A DNA stretch of 64,000 nucleotides, taken from the NCBI RefSeq assembly GCF_009769385.1, contig NZ_ML775961.1, forward strand, positions 410,681 through 474,680. Reading direction: 5' to 3'. Position numbers and translations under genes: made by a program. The DNA is from Saccharothrix deserti (lineage in GTDB: Bacteria > Actinomycetota > Actinomycetes > Mycobacteriales > Pseudonocardiaceae). Positions within the stretch are counted from its first letter, which is position 1; each line of letters starts with the position of its first letter. This document shows, piece by piece, positions 1 to 8,005 of the stretch. Under the pieces are notes generated by a model that was given only the letters and a program-made list of their open reading frames with translations, searched no databases and had not been told where the DNA came from.

Positions 1-753
1 GGTGTGGTGGACGGTGTCGCCGTGGACGGTGAGCACGTCGCGGTGTTCGCCGATGTGGTCGCGGACGGCGAGTTCGGCGGCCTGGCCGTGCGGGGCGTGG
101 GTGGAGCGGCCCCGGCAGCGGTCGGTGACGACGCGTCCGCGGGCGGCGTGGTCGAGCAGCAGGGTGGCGAAGTCGGTGTCGAGGCGGCCGTAGGTGTAGC
201 CGGTGGGCAGCAGCACGCCGGTGGGTGCGAAGCGGTGGCCGCCGGTGTGGGTGCACTCCCAGACGGCGTCGGGGCGGGTGGCCGCGAGGTCTTCGGCGAG
301 GGGGCGGCCGCGCAGGGCGCAGCACACGTCGCGGCGGCTGTTGGTGCACACCAGGAGCAGCGGGTGCGTGACGGGGGTGCCGAAGCCGGTGGAGCGGCCG
401 GCGCCGAGGGCGGCGAAGTCGAGGTCGAGCAGCGCGTCGGGTGCGGCGACGTCGGTCTGTTCGAGCCACGGCCGGCCGGGGGTGGTGGCGGCGAGGTAGA
501 CGCGGCGCGGGGTGTCGCGGTGGGTGTCGGCGTGGCGGCCGGGGCGGCGGATGAGCAGGACGCGGACGCCGGTGGCGGCGGCGCGGCGGGCGAGTTCGGC
601 GCCGAGCGCGGGGTCGAGGCGGCTCTGGGTGAGGGCGTCGCGTCCCCAGGGGCCGGGTTGTTCGAGGCAGATCCACGCGGCGGCGGTGGCGGCGGTGCCC
701 GCCTGGGGTTCCTCGAGGTCCGCGGAGATCGCGGCGCAACGCGGCTCGGTCAC
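1..753 (-). CDS. Sucraseferredoxin-family protein (C-terminus outside window)
   Basis: Thioredoxin-fold [2Fe-2S] ferredoxin-like protein of the sucrase/ferredoxin family. The reading frame is open from a GTG at 753 to base 1, so 251 residues are visible and the C-terminus lies outside the window. Expected cluster ligands are visible: Cys136 and Cys144/Cys145 in the CTNSRRDVCC stretch, then Cys167 and His173 in CTHTGGHRFAP. An in-frame ATG at 780 would add nine residues, but neither start has a clear ribosome site. The family is common in actinomycetes; its physiological partner is unknown. It is transcribed away from the hydrolase at 918, with 164 bp between them that show no clear element except a TANNNT box just before the hydrolase. 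Confidence 0.85.
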   Translation of the reverse strand, partial: MTEPRCAAISADLEEPQAGTAATAAAWICLEQPGPWGRDALTQSRLDPALGAELARRAAATGVRVLLIRRPGRHADTHRDTPRRVYLAATTPGRPWLEQTDVAAPDALLDLDFAALGAGRSTGFGTPVTHPLLLVCTNSRRDVCCALRGRPLAEDLAATRPDAVWECTHTGGHRFAPTGVLLPTGYTYGRLDTDFATLLLDHAARGRVVTDRCRGRSTHAPHGQAAELAVRDHIGEHRDVLTVHGDTVHHT

Positions 754-917
754 GGCCTCAGGGTGCCCTGGCAGCGCCATTCGAGTGACACCGGGGGTCG
801 GATTCACGCTTTCGGACGTCCGAGGACTGCTGTGGGTGTGTGTTCGGGGTGGGTGTTCGCGTTGGGTGGACGCGGAATGGCCGCTGGAACCCGAGGGTGG
901 GACGTAGGTTCGGGGTC

Positions 918-1637
918 ATGATGATCACGGGTGAGGCGGCAGGGGTGCGGTTCGTGGCGGTGCCGCCGCCGGCGGCGGGTGGGCGGCGGTTGGTGGTGGT
1001 GTGGCACCTGGTGGGTGAGCCGGGGACTCCGGAGGCGATGGCCGAGGCGCTGCCGTTGGCGGGGGTGGACGCGTGGCGGGTGTACGCGGCGCTGCCGGCG
1101 TGGGGCGAGGGCCCCGACGGATTAGTGGACGGGTACGCGCCGATGGTGGAGTCGGCGGTGGCCGCGATGCCCGAGCTGGTGGAGAAGGCGCGGGCGCAGC
1201 TGGGCTGCGACGACGGGCCGGTGGACCTGGTGGGCGGCTCGGCGGGCGGTCACGTGTCGTTGCTGACGGCGGCGCGCGGTGTGGTGGCGGTGCGGCGGGT
1301 GGCGGTGGTGAACCCGGCGGTGACCGCCCGGGCGGTGGTGGAGGCCTCGATCGAGATCGGGGCGCTGGACTCCTACACCTGGACCGACGCCTCGCACGCG
1401 GCGGCGGAGCCGTTGGACGTGCTCGCGCGTGCGGCGGAGCTGGACGTGCCGCTGCTGGTGGTGCGGGGTGAGCGGGAGTATCCGGCGTTCCGGCCGGTGC
1501 AGGCGGCGCTGTGCGCGGCGGTGCCGGGGTCGCGGCTGGTGGAGGTGCCGGGGTTGGCGCACATGCTGGTGCCGCAGCCGGACGCGCCGGATGTGGTGGG
1601 CAGGGTGGACGCGGAGGTCGAGGCGTGGCTGGCCTGA
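918..1637 (+). CDS. Alpha/beta hydrolase
   Basis: 239-residue hydrolase of the alpha/beta fold. A nucleophile elbow GGSAGG places Ser108, and His215 in the segment GLAHML fits the catalytic histidine. The acid is probably one of the glutamates in RGEREYP (185/187), where many relatives carry Asp. The start is the ATG at 918. The box TAGGTT (905-910) lies 7 bases upstream, which suits a leaderless transcript, and no Shine-Dalgarno sequence is visible. The last 13 bases overlap the SDR gene, so the two are translationally coupled. The substrate cannot be deduced. Confidence 0.85.
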   Translation: MMITGEAAGVRFVAVPPPAAGGRRLVVVWHLVGEPGTPEAMAEALPLAGVDAWRVYAALPAWGEGPDGLVDGYAPMVESAVAAMPELVEKARAQLGCDDGPVDLVGGSAGGHVSLLTAARGVVAVRRVAVVNPAVTARAVVEASIEIGALDSYTWTDASHAAAEPLDVLARAAELDVPLLVVRGEREYPAFRPVQAALCAAVPGSRLVEVPGLAHMLVPQPDAPDVVGRVDAEVEAWLA

Positions 1638-2338
1638 TCGTCGTGACCGGTGGCAGTCGGGGCATCGGCGCGGCGGTGGTGCGGCGGGTGGCGTCCGACG
1701 GGCACCGGGTGGTGATCGGCTACCGCGCCGCGACGGCCGAGGCGGAGGCGTTGGCGCGGGAGGTGGGCGGGGTCGCGGTGCGGGCGGAGGTGTCCGACGA
1801 GGCGGACGTGGACGCCCTGTTCGACACCGCCGCCGGACTCGGCCAGGTGACCGGTGTGGTGGTCAACGCCGGTATCACCAGCCCGGTGGGCACGTTGGCG
1901 GAGCTGCGGACCGAGGACCTGCGGCGCGTGGTCGAGGTGAACGTGGTGGGCGCGTTGCTGTGCGCGCGGCGGGCGGCACGGGACCTGGTGGCGGGCGGGT
2001 CGATCGTGTCGGTGTCGTCCGCGGCGGCCACGCTCGGCTCGCCGGGCGAGTACGTGCACTACGCGGCGAGCAAGGCGGCGGTGGACGCGATGACGGTCGG
2101 GCTGGCCAAGGAGCTGGGTCCGCGCGGGATCCGGGTGAACGCGGTCGCGGCGGGCACGGTCCGCACCGCGATCCACGAGCTGTCCGGGGTGCCGGACCGG
2201 CCGGAGCGGGTGGCGTCGCGCATCCCGTTGGGCCGGCCCGGCGAGCCGGAGGAGATCGCGGAGGCCGTCGCGTGGCTGTTGGGCGACGGCGCGTCGTTCA
2301 CGACGGGCGCGGTGCTGCGGGTTGCCGGGGGGCTGTGA
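1625..2338 (+). CDS. Short-chain dehydrogenase/reductase
   Basis: Classical SDR oxidoreductase of 237 residues. The cofactor motif TGGSRGIG lies at residues 8-15, NAGI at 81-84, Asn106, the catalytic serine in VSVSSAA (131/132), Tyr146 and Lys150. The family reduces carbonyls or oxidises alcohols with NAD(P)(H); the FabG-like length and order would also suit a 3-oxoacyl-ACP reductase-type activity. The GTG start at 1625 lies inside the 3' end of the upstream hydrolase, which suggests one operon. The 3' end overlaps the convergent aminopeptidase gene by 41 bp. The substrate is not identifiable. Confidence 0.88.
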   Translation: MAGLIVVTGGSRGIGAAVVRRVASDGHRVVIGYRAATAEAEALAREVGGVAVRAEVSDEADVDALFDTAAGLGQVTGVVVNAGITSPVGTLAELRTEDLRRVVEVNVVGALLCARRAARDLVAGGSIVSVSSAAATLGSPGEYVHYAASKAAVDAMTVGLAKELGPRGIRVNAVAAGTVRTAIHELSGVPDRPERVASRIPLGRPGEPEEIAEAVAWLLGDGASFTTGAVLRVAGGL

Positions 2339-3092
2339 GCACCCGCGGCCCGTCCTCGGTGATCGCGACGGTGTGCTCGACGTGGGCGGCGCGGCTGCCG
2401 TCGGCGGTGTGCAGGGCCCAGCCGTCCTCGGCGGCGTAGTACGCGTCGTGCCCGCCGGCGTGGAACATGGGCTCGATGGCGATGGCCATGCCGGGCCGCA
2501 GGGTCAGGCCGCGGCCGGGTTTGCCCTCGTTGGGCACGCCGGGCGCCTCGTGCATGGCGCGGCCGATGCCGTGGCCGCCGAAGTCGGCGGGCATGCCGTA
2601 GCCGGCGGCGCGGCCGATGACGCCGACGGCGTGGGACACGTCGCCGAGTTTCGCGCCGGGCACGGCGGCGGCGATCCCGGCGTCCAGGGCGCGGCGGGCG
2701 GTGTCGATGAGCAGCAGGTCGGCGGGGTCCGCCCGGCCGACGACGAAGCTGATGGCGGAGTCGCCGTGCCAGCCGTCGAGGTGGGCGCCGCAGTCGATGC
2801 TGACCAGGTCGCCCTCGCGCAGCCGGTAGCCGTCGGGGATGCCGTGCACGATGAGGTCGTTGACCGAGGCGCAGATGACGCCGGGGAACGGGGTCGGCGC
2901 GAACGACGGCAGGTAGTGCAGGAACGACGACCTGGCGCCCGCGTCGCGGATGACCTGGTGGGCCACTTCGTCCAGTTCCAGCAGGGAGACCCCGACCCGG
3001 GCGTGGTCGCGCACCGCCGCCAGCGCGTCGGCCACCACGACGCCGGCGGCGCGCATGGCGTCCAGCTCGCCGGGGCTCTTCAACTCGATCAC
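2298..3092 (-). CDS. map: Type I methionine aminopeptidase
   Basis: 264-residue type I methionyl aminopeptidase that removes initiator methionine from nascent proteins. The dinuclear metal ligands are all present: Asp100, Asp111, His174, Glu207 and Glu239; His83 is the conserved substrate histidine. It has no N-terminal zinc-finger extension. The GTG at 3092 has GGGAG 6 bases upstream; a two-codon ORF ATG-CGG-TGA (3097-3089) overlaps this start as GTGA. Actinomycetes usually carry more than one map. This copy is divergent from an XRE regulator and shares a 28-bp palindrome with it, so it is likely controlled by that regulator. Confidence 0.92.
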   Translation of the reverse strand: MIELKSPGELDAMRAAGVVVADALAAVRDHARVGVSLLELDEVAHQVIRDAGARSSFLHYLPSFAPTPFPGVICASVNDLIVHGIPDGYRLREGDLVSIDCGAHLDGWHGDSAISFVVGRADPADLLLIDTARRALDAGIAAAVPGAKLGDVSHAVGVIGRAAGYGMPADFGGHGIGRAMHEAPGVPNEGKPGRGLTLRPGMAIAIEPMFHAGGHDAYYAAEDGWALHTADGSRAAHVEHTVAITEDGPRVLTAPRQPAAPRPS

Positions 3093-3107
3093 CGCATGCT
3101 CCCAACC

Positions 3108-3135
3108 GTGATAGTAATACCGGTATTACTATCAC
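3108..3135. promoter_or_regulatory. Perfect 28-bp palindrome: operator between map and xre
   Basis: Perfect inverted repeat with left half GTGATAGTAATACC and right half GGTATTACTATCAC. It is strikingly AT-rich for this DNA. The box TACTAT within the right half (3127-3132) is followed 6 bases later by the ATG at 3139, and the mirror-image box serves the opposite strand, so both promoters are embedded in the operator. This is the expected arrangement for an autorepressor acting on both genes; the binding protein is inferred to be the XRE protein. Confidence 0.8.
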
Positions 3136-3138
3136 AGC

Positions 3139-3396
3139 ATGGTGCGACAGCCTCTCACCCAGTCCGACCGCGACCGCGGGGAACGCCTCGGCGAACTGCT
3201 GCGCCGGGCACGAGGGCAGCGCAGCATGGTCGAGGTCGCCGCGGCGGCCGGGATCTCGGTGGAGACGCTGCGCAAGATCGAGCGCGGCCGGGTGCCCACG
3301 CCCGCGTTCTTCACCGTGGCGGCGCTGTGCGAGGCGGTCGGGCTGTCGCTGGACGGGCTGTCCCGGGCGTTGGAGCCGCAGAGGCTGTCGGCCTAG
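3139..3396 (+). CDS. XRE-family HTH regulator (85 aa)
   Basis: Compact DNA-binding protein with a single helix-turn-helix domain of the XRE/Cro type covering roughly residues 15-75 (VEVAAAAGISVETLRKIERG is the HTH core). There is no extra effector domain. The ATG lies only 3 bases after a 28-bp palindrome and 6 bases after a TANNNT box, so the mRNA is probably leaderless and the gene autoregulated. The stop codon shares a base with the GTG of the next gene (TAGTG). It is divergent from map, and the three genes probably form one regulatory unit. Confidence 0.88.
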   Translation: MVRQPLTQSDRDRGERLGELLRRARGQRSMVEVAAAAGISVETLRKIERGRVPTPAFFTVAALCEAVGLSLDGLSRALEPQRLSA

Positions 3397-4022
3397 TGGA
3401 ACCGGGCCCGGCGCAGGAGTTGGTCCGCTCGGTGACGAGCCCGCGGCCGGTGCCGTTGACGCCGGACATCGTGCTGCGCACCGCGGACGACATGATCGCG
3501 CTGTGGGAGCGCACGGGCTCGCCGGAGCCGCCGTTCTGGGCGTTCCCGTGGGCGGGCGGTCAGGCCCTGGCCCGGCACGTGCTCGACCACCCGGAGCTGG
3601 TCGCGGGCCGCCGGGTGCTGGACATCGCGTCGGGCTCGGGGCTGGTGGCGGTCGCCGCGGCCCGCGCGGGCGGCCTGGTCACGGCCAACGACATCGACCC
3701 GGTCGCGACGGCGGCGATCGCCCTCAACGCCCGCGCCAACGACGTCACCGTCGAGGTCACCACCGGCGACCTCCTCGACACCACCCCCGACGTGGACGTG
3801 CTGCTCGCGGGTGACGTGTTCTACGACCGGGACATGGCCGCACGGGTGGAGCCGTTCCTGCTGGCCGCCCACCGCCGCGGCACGCTGGTGCTGGTGGGCG
3901 ACCCGCAGCGGTCGTTCCTGCCGCGGGGCTGGACGCGGGTCGACGCCTTCCCGGTGCCGGTTCCCCCGGACCTGGAAGGCGTCGCGGTGAAGACGACGAC
4001 CGTGTGGCGCCCCGCTCCCTGA
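3396..4022 (+). CDS. Class I SAM-dependent methyltransferase, METTL20/ETFBKMT-like
   Basis: 208-residue Rossmann-fold methyltransferase. SAM motif I DIASGSG lies at 76-82, ANDIDP at 97-102 and the post-motif GDVFYD at 139-144. This combination resembles the lysine N-methyltransferase group containing ETF-beta lysine methyltransferase and PrmA-like enzymes, so a protein substrate is plausible. The GTG start overlaps the xre stop by one base; an alternative GTG lies at 3432. Co-transcription with an XRE regulator, next to a methionine aminopeptidase, puts two possible protein-modifying enzymes under one operator. The assignment to the ETFBKMT group is by motif resemblance only. Confidence 0.75.
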   Translation: MEPGPAQELVRSVTSPRPVPLTPDIVLRTADDMIALWERTGSPEPPFWAFPWAGGQALARHVLDHPELVAGRRVLDIASGSGLVAVAAARAGGLVTANDIDPVATAAIALNARANDVTVEVTTGDLLDTTPDVDVLLAGDVFYDRDMAARVEPFLLAAHRRGTLVLVGDPQRSFLPRGWTRVDAFPVPVPPDLEGVAVKTTTVWRPAP

Positions 4023-4068
4023 ACCACCGGACACCGAACCACCGGACCCTGGGCTACCGGGATCTGGG

Positions 4069-5190
4069 CTACCGGACCTTGCCGACGAACCCGACCAGGT
4101 CGGCGCTGAACAGGTCGGGCGTCTGCAACCCCGGGTAGTGGCCGCCCGTGTCGAACTCCGACCAGTGCACGATGTTCGCGTGGTCGCGCTGCGCGAAGCG
4201 GCGGATCGACTGGAAGTCGTCCCGGAACACCACCACCCCCAACGGCGCCGTCGTCGGCCCCTCCGGCTGGTCGGCGTGGGCGTTCTCCCAGTAGAACCGG
4301 GCCGAGGACCCGGCGGTGCCGGTGACCCAGAAGATCGTCGCCACGGTCAGCACGAAATCCCGGTCCAACGCCGCGGCGGTGTCCTCGGGCATGTCCTCGC
4401 CCCACAGCAGCTGCAACACCCACGCCAGCTGCCCCACCGGCGAGTCGGTCAACGCGTAGGCCAACTGCTGCGGACGCGTCGACTGCAGCTTGTCGTAGCC
4501 CGACATCTCCTCCCAGAAGCGCCCCAGCACACCCAGCCGCCGCTGCTCGTCCTCGGTCAGGTCCGCCATCTCGGCGGGATCGCCGGACGGGAACGAGAAC
4601 GCCTGCGTCACGTACACACCGGCGACGTGGTCGGGGTCGACGCGGCCGACGACGGGGGAGACCAGCGACCCGCCGTCGTTGCCCGCCGCGACGTACCGGT
4701 CGTAGCCCAGGCGGCGCATCAGCTCCGCCCACGCCCGCGCCGTGCGGTCCAGGTCCCAGCCGCCGGTCGCGGTCGGACCGGAGAACGCGAACCCCGGCAG
4801 CGACGGGATCACCAGGTGCACCCCGGCGCCGGTCAGGTGCCCGATCACCGGCAGCCACTCCACGAACGTGCCCGGCCAGCCGTGCGTCAGCAGCACCGGG
4901 AACGCGTCCGGCGCGTCCGAGCGGATGTGCAGGAAGTGCACGGTCTGCCCGTCGATGTCGGTGGTGAACTGCGGCAGCTCGTTGATCCGCCGCTCCACCG
5001 CCCGCCAGTCGAACGACTCGCGCCAATACCGGGCCAGCTCCCGCACCACCGGCACCGGCGTGCCCTGCGACCACCCGACACCCGCCGGCTGGTCGGGCCA
5101 CCGCGCCGCGTCCAGCCGCGCGTCCAGGTCGTCCAACCCGGACTGCGGCACGTCGATGCGGAAGGGCCGGATCTCGCTGTTGTTCGTCAT
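4069..5190 (-). CDS. Epoxide hydrolase, microsomal type
   Basis: 373-residue epoxide hydrolase with the N-terminal EHN domain (about residues 6-110) ahead of an alpha/beta hydrolase fold. The oxyanion motif HGWPG is at 103-107, the nucleophile Asp172 lies in GNDGGS, and the catalytic His351 in GGHYPGL. The reaction is hydrolysis of an epoxide to a diol through an alkyl-enzyme ester. The ATG at 5190 is chosen because the EHN domain begins directly after it (residues RPFRIDVP). It is divergent from a WYL regulator with 63 bp between starts, so it is a plausible target of that regulator. Confidence 0.9.
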   Translation of the reverse strand: MTNNSEIRPFRIDVPQSGLDDLDARLDAARWPDQPAGVGWSQGTPVPVVRELARYWRESFDWRAVERRINELPQFTTDIDGQTVHFLHIRSDAPDAFPVLLTHGWPGTFVEWLPVIGHLTGAGVHLVIPSLPGFAFSGPTATGGWDLDRTARAWAELMRRLGYDRYVAAGNDGGSLVSPVVGRVDPDHVAGVYVTQAFSFPSGDPAEMADLTEDEQRRLGVLGRFWEEMSGYDKLQSTRPQQLAYALTDSPVGQLAWVLQLLWGEDMPEDTAAALDRDFVLTVATIFWVTGTAGSSARFYWENAHADQPEGPTTAPLGVVVFRDDFQSIRRFAQRDHANIVHWSEFDTGGHYPGLQTPDLFSADLVGFVGKVR

Positions 5191-5214
5191 GGACACCACG
5201 CTAGAAGCCCTTGC

Positions 5215-5229
5215 GGCCAGGTTCTGGCC
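5215..5229. promoter_or_regulatory. Small inverted repeat in epoxide hydrolase/WYL gap
   Basis: GGCCAG, 3-base spacer, CTGGCC, placed between the divergent starts at 5190 and 5254. It is short and GC-rich, so chance is possible, but the location fits an operator for the adjacent WYL regulator. Confidence 0.3.
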
Positions 5230-5253
5230 TGAACGACTGCCAGACTGCACGAC

Positions 5254-6219
5254 GTGCTGGAAACCTCCGCGAGACTGCTGCGCCTGCTGTCGCTGTTGCA
5301 GACCCGCCGCGACTGGCCGGGCCCCGAACTGGCCGAACGCCTCGACGTCAGCCCGCGCACCGTCCGCCGCGACGTCGACCGGCTGCGCGAACTCGGGTAC
5401 CCGGTGCACGCCACGACCGGCACGTTCGGCGGCTACCGCCTGGGCGCGGGCGCCGCCCTGCCACCGCTGCTGCTCGACGACGAGGAGGCCGTCGCCGTCG
5501 CCGTGGGCCTGCGCACGGCGAGCACCGGCACCGTCGCCGGCATCGAGGAGACGTCCCTGCGGGCACTGGCCAAGCTCGAACAGGTGCTGCCGTCACGGCT
5601 GCGGCACCGGGTCAACACCCTGCAGACCTACACCGTGCCCGTGCCCCGCGACACCCCCGCCGCCACCGTCGACCCGGCCGTGCTCACCACGTTGGCGACG
5701 GCGTGCCGCGACCGGGAACGACTGCGGTTCGACTACCACGACCACCACGGCGCCACCTCCGCCCGCGCCGTCGAACCGCACCGCGTGGTGACGTGGGGGA
5801 GACGCTGGTACCTCGTCGCGTTCGACGTCGACCGACAGGACTGGCGCACCTTCCGCGTCGACCGCCTCACCCCCAAGACCCCGACCGGCCCCCGCTTCAC
5901 CCCGCGCGACCTGCCCGACGGCGACGCCGCCGCCTACGTCGCCCGCACCGCGTCCGCCGCCGCCTGGCGCCACCACGCCGAAGTCGTCGTGCACGCGCCC
6001 GCCGACACCGTCGCCGCCCGCGTCAACCCCGCCGTCGGCACCGTCGAACCCCTCAGCGACACCACCTGCCTGCTGCGCACCGGCGCCGACGACCTCACCA
6101 CCCTCGCCGTGCACCTCGGGATGCTCGACGCCGACTTCGACGTCACCTCCCCACCCGAACTCCTCGAACACCTGCGCGCCCTGGCCACCCGCTACGGCCG
6201 CGCCACACCCACCGCCTAG
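5254..6219 (+). CDS. HTH + WYL-domain transcriptional regulator (YafY/PafC type)
   Basis: 321-residue regulator with an N-terminal winged HTH_11 domain (residues about 5-60, including LAERLDVSPRTVRRDVDRL), a central WYL domain (about 140-210, with RWYLVAFD and WRTFRVDRL) and a WCX C-terminal region. WYL regulators respond to small ligands or nucleic-acid intermediates. The start is the GTG at 5254. It is divergent from an epoxide hydrolase, its most likely target, and is followed 11 bp later by an acetyltransferase gene. Confidence 0.88.
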   Translation: MLETSARLLRLLSLLQTRRDWPGPELAERLDVSPRTVRRDVDRLRELGYPVHATTGTFGGYRLGAGAALPPLLLDDEEAVAVAVGLRTASTGTVAGIEETSLRALAKLEQVLPSRLRHRVNTLQTYTVPVPRDTPAATVDPAVLTTLATACRDRERLRFDYHDHHGATSARAVEPHRVVTWGRRWYLVAFDVDRQDWRTFRVDRLTPKTPTGPRFTPRDLPDGDAAAYVARTASAAAWRHHAEVVVHAPADTVAARVNPAVGTVEPLSDTTCLLRTGADDLTTLAVHLGMLDADFDVTSPPELLEHLRALATRYGRATPTA

Positions 6220-6230
6220 AGTCGGTGATC

Positions 6231-7028
6231 ATGCGCGAGATGCGGGACCTCGCCCGCGACACCTGGCCGACCGGCCGCTGGCACCCCGGCGGACTGGCGT
6301 GGAGCCTGCACCAGCACGCCCGCACCGACTGGCCCATCCGGGTGTGGGACGACCACGCGTGGGGCTGGCTGCCCGCCCCCGGCGTCCTCGAATGGCAGGT
6401 CCACCCCGACCACCCCGACCTGGCCGACGAAGTGCTCGACTGGGCCGACACCGTCACGACGTTGACCGACGTCGTCGCGTGGTCCGACGAACCCCACCAA
6501 CTCGACGCCCTGACCCGCCGCGGCTACCGGCCCGTCGACGGCCCGTTCTTCATCCGCCTGGCCCACGCCCTCGACACACCCCCGCCCGACCCGGCACCGC
6601 CCGCCAGCTACCGGACCGGACACGTCACCGACGACCTCGTGCCCGCCCGCGTCGAAGCCCACCGCGCCGCCTGGCACCCCTCCCGCGTCACCGAACACAG
6701 CTACCGCGTCGTCCGCGCCGCCGAGCCCTACCGCGACGACCTCGACCGGATCGTCCTCACCGCGGACCGCACGGTCGCCGCCTACTGCCTGGCCTGGCTG
6801 GACGGCGGTGTGGGGGAGTTCGAACCCGTCGGAACCCACCCCGACCACCGCCGCCTCGGCCTGGCCCGCACCGCGTCCCTCGACGCCCTGCACCGGCTAC
6901 GAGACCTCGGCGCGCACACCGCGATCGTGCACGCCCGCGGCGACGACGCCTACCCCGTGCCCTTCCGCCTCTACCGGTCCGTCGGCTTCACCCCGACCGG
7001 ACAGCGCACCGTCACCTACCGGCGATAG
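6231..7028 (+). CDS. GNAT-family N-acetyltransferase
   Basis: 265-residue protein whose C-terminal half (about 130-262) is a GNAT fold. The acetyl-CoA loop region reads VGTHPDHRRLGLARTASL, followed by the typical YRSVGFTPTG ending. The N-terminal half resembles a degenerate second GNAT domain, as in other two-domain actinomycete GNATs. ATG 6231 is preceded by TAGAGT 8 bases upstream (possible leaderless start); an in-frame GTG at 6225 is an alternative. The gene directly follows the WYL regulator, and its end overlaps the convergent proline iminopeptidase by 13 bp. The acceptor is unknown. Confidence 0.82.
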   Translation: MREMRDLARDTWPTGRWHPGGLAWSLHQHARTDWPIRVWDDHAWGWLPAPGVLEWQVHPDHPDLADEVLDWADTVTTLTDVVAWSDEPHQLDALTRRGYRPVDGPFFIRLAHALDTPPPDPAPPASYRTGHVTDDLVPARVEAHRAAWHPSRVTEHSYRVVRAAEPYRDDLDRIVLTADRTVAAYCLAWLDGGVGEFEPVGTHPDHRRLGLARTASLDALHRLRDLGAHTAIVHARGDDAYPVPFRLYRSVGFTPTGQRTVTYRR

Positions 7029-7963
7029 GCGAACTTGTCCGTCGCGGCGAGCACCGCCTCGGACATCCCCGGGTCCGACGCCGCGTGCGACGCGCCCTGC
7101 ACCACGACCAACTCCGCGTCCGGCCACGCCCGGTCCAGCTCCCACGCCGTCCACAACGGACCCTGCAGGTCCAGCCGGCCGTGCACCAGGATCCCCGGGA
7201 TCCCGTGCAACCGCCCGACGTCCCGCAACACCCGACCGTCCTCCAACCACACCTTGTGCCGGAAGAAGTGCGCCGTGAGCCGGGCGAACGCCATCCGCCA
7301 CGCCGGATCCGCCATCCTCGGCCCCGGCTCGTGATCCGGGTCCAACGACACGATCGACGACTCCCAGTCCGTCCAGTCCGTCGCCGCCTTCACCCGCACC
7401 GCCGGATCCGGGTCGTTGAGCAGCACGTCGTAGGCCGCCACCAGATCGGTCGCACCCTCACCCGCGCCCGCCTTGAACCTCGACCACTGCTCCGGGAACA
7501 ACATGCCCAACCCGTGGTACAGCCAGTCCAACTCGACGTACCGGCTCGTCGTCACCGCCACCAGCACGATCTCCGTCACCCGATGCGGGAACAACTCCGC
7601 GTAGTGCAGACCCAACGTCGAACCCCACGACCCCCCGAACACCATCCACCGCTCGACGCCGAGGTGCCCGCGCAACCGCTCGATGTCGGCCACCAGGTGC
7701 GCGGTCGTGTTCACCGACAGGTCCGTCGAGTACTCGCTCGCGTGCGGCCGACTGCGACCGCTGCCGCGCTGGTCGAACAACACGATCCGATACGCCTCCG
7801 GATCGAACAGGCGACGCATGCCGGGGGAGCAGCCCGTGCCCGGCCCACCGTGCAGACCCACCACCGGCTTCCCGTCCGGGTTGCCGCACGCCTCCCAGTA
7901 CACGAGATTGCCATCCCCGACGTCCAACATCCCGTGCTCGTACGGCTCGATCTCCGGGTACAC
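7016..7963 (-). CDS. pip: Proline iminopeptidase
   Basis: 315-residue S33-family peptidase that releases N-terminal proline from peptides. It shows HGGPG at 38-42 (oxyanion loop), DQRGSGRS at 64-71, the nucleophile Ser112 in GGSWGS and the catalytic His293 in GASHAASD. Length and motifs are those of bacterial Pip. The GTG start at 7963 has a strong GAGGAGGGG ribosome site. It is divergent from a MarR regulator, with a near-perfect palindrome between them. Confidence 0.92.
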   Translation of the reverse strand: MYPEIEPYEHGMLDVGDGNLVYWEACGNPDGKPVVGLHGGPGTGCSPGMRRLFDPEAYRIVLFDQRGSGRSRPHASEYSTDLSVNTTAHLVADIERLRGHLGVERWMVFGGSWGSTLGLHYAELFPHRVTEIVLVAVTTSRYVELDWLYHGLGMLFPEQWSRFKAGAGEGATDLVAAYDVLLNDPDPAVRVKAATDWTDWESSIVSLDPDHEPGPRMADPAWRMAFARLTAHFFRHKVWLEDGRVLRDVGRLHGIPGILVHGRLDLQGPLWTAWELDRAWPDAELVVVQGASHAASDPGMSEAVLAATDKFAYRR

Positions 7964-7977
7964 GACCCCTCCTCAGG

Positions 7978-7999
7978 AATGCAACAGTGCTGTTACATT
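7978..7999. promoter_or_regulatory. MarR-type operator between pip and marR
   Basis: Inverted repeat AATGCAACAG - TG - CTGTTACATT with one mismatched pair, 22 bp, in the divergent gap. Its right arm contains TACATT (7994-7999), which lies 6 bases before the GTG at 8006 and can serve as the -10 box. Binding here would block both promoters. Confidence 0.7.
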
Positions 8000-8005
8000 A
8001 GAGGA

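Noticed and set aside
4..921. Long + strand ORF rich in Gly and Ala opposite the sucraseferredoxin gene
   Set aside because: It is the mirror frame of a clear minus-strand gene with cluster motifs; the translated composition is low-complexity and has no family.
3108..3135. Palindrome as a transcription terminator
   Set aside because: It is AT-rich and lies between divergent starts, not after a gene.
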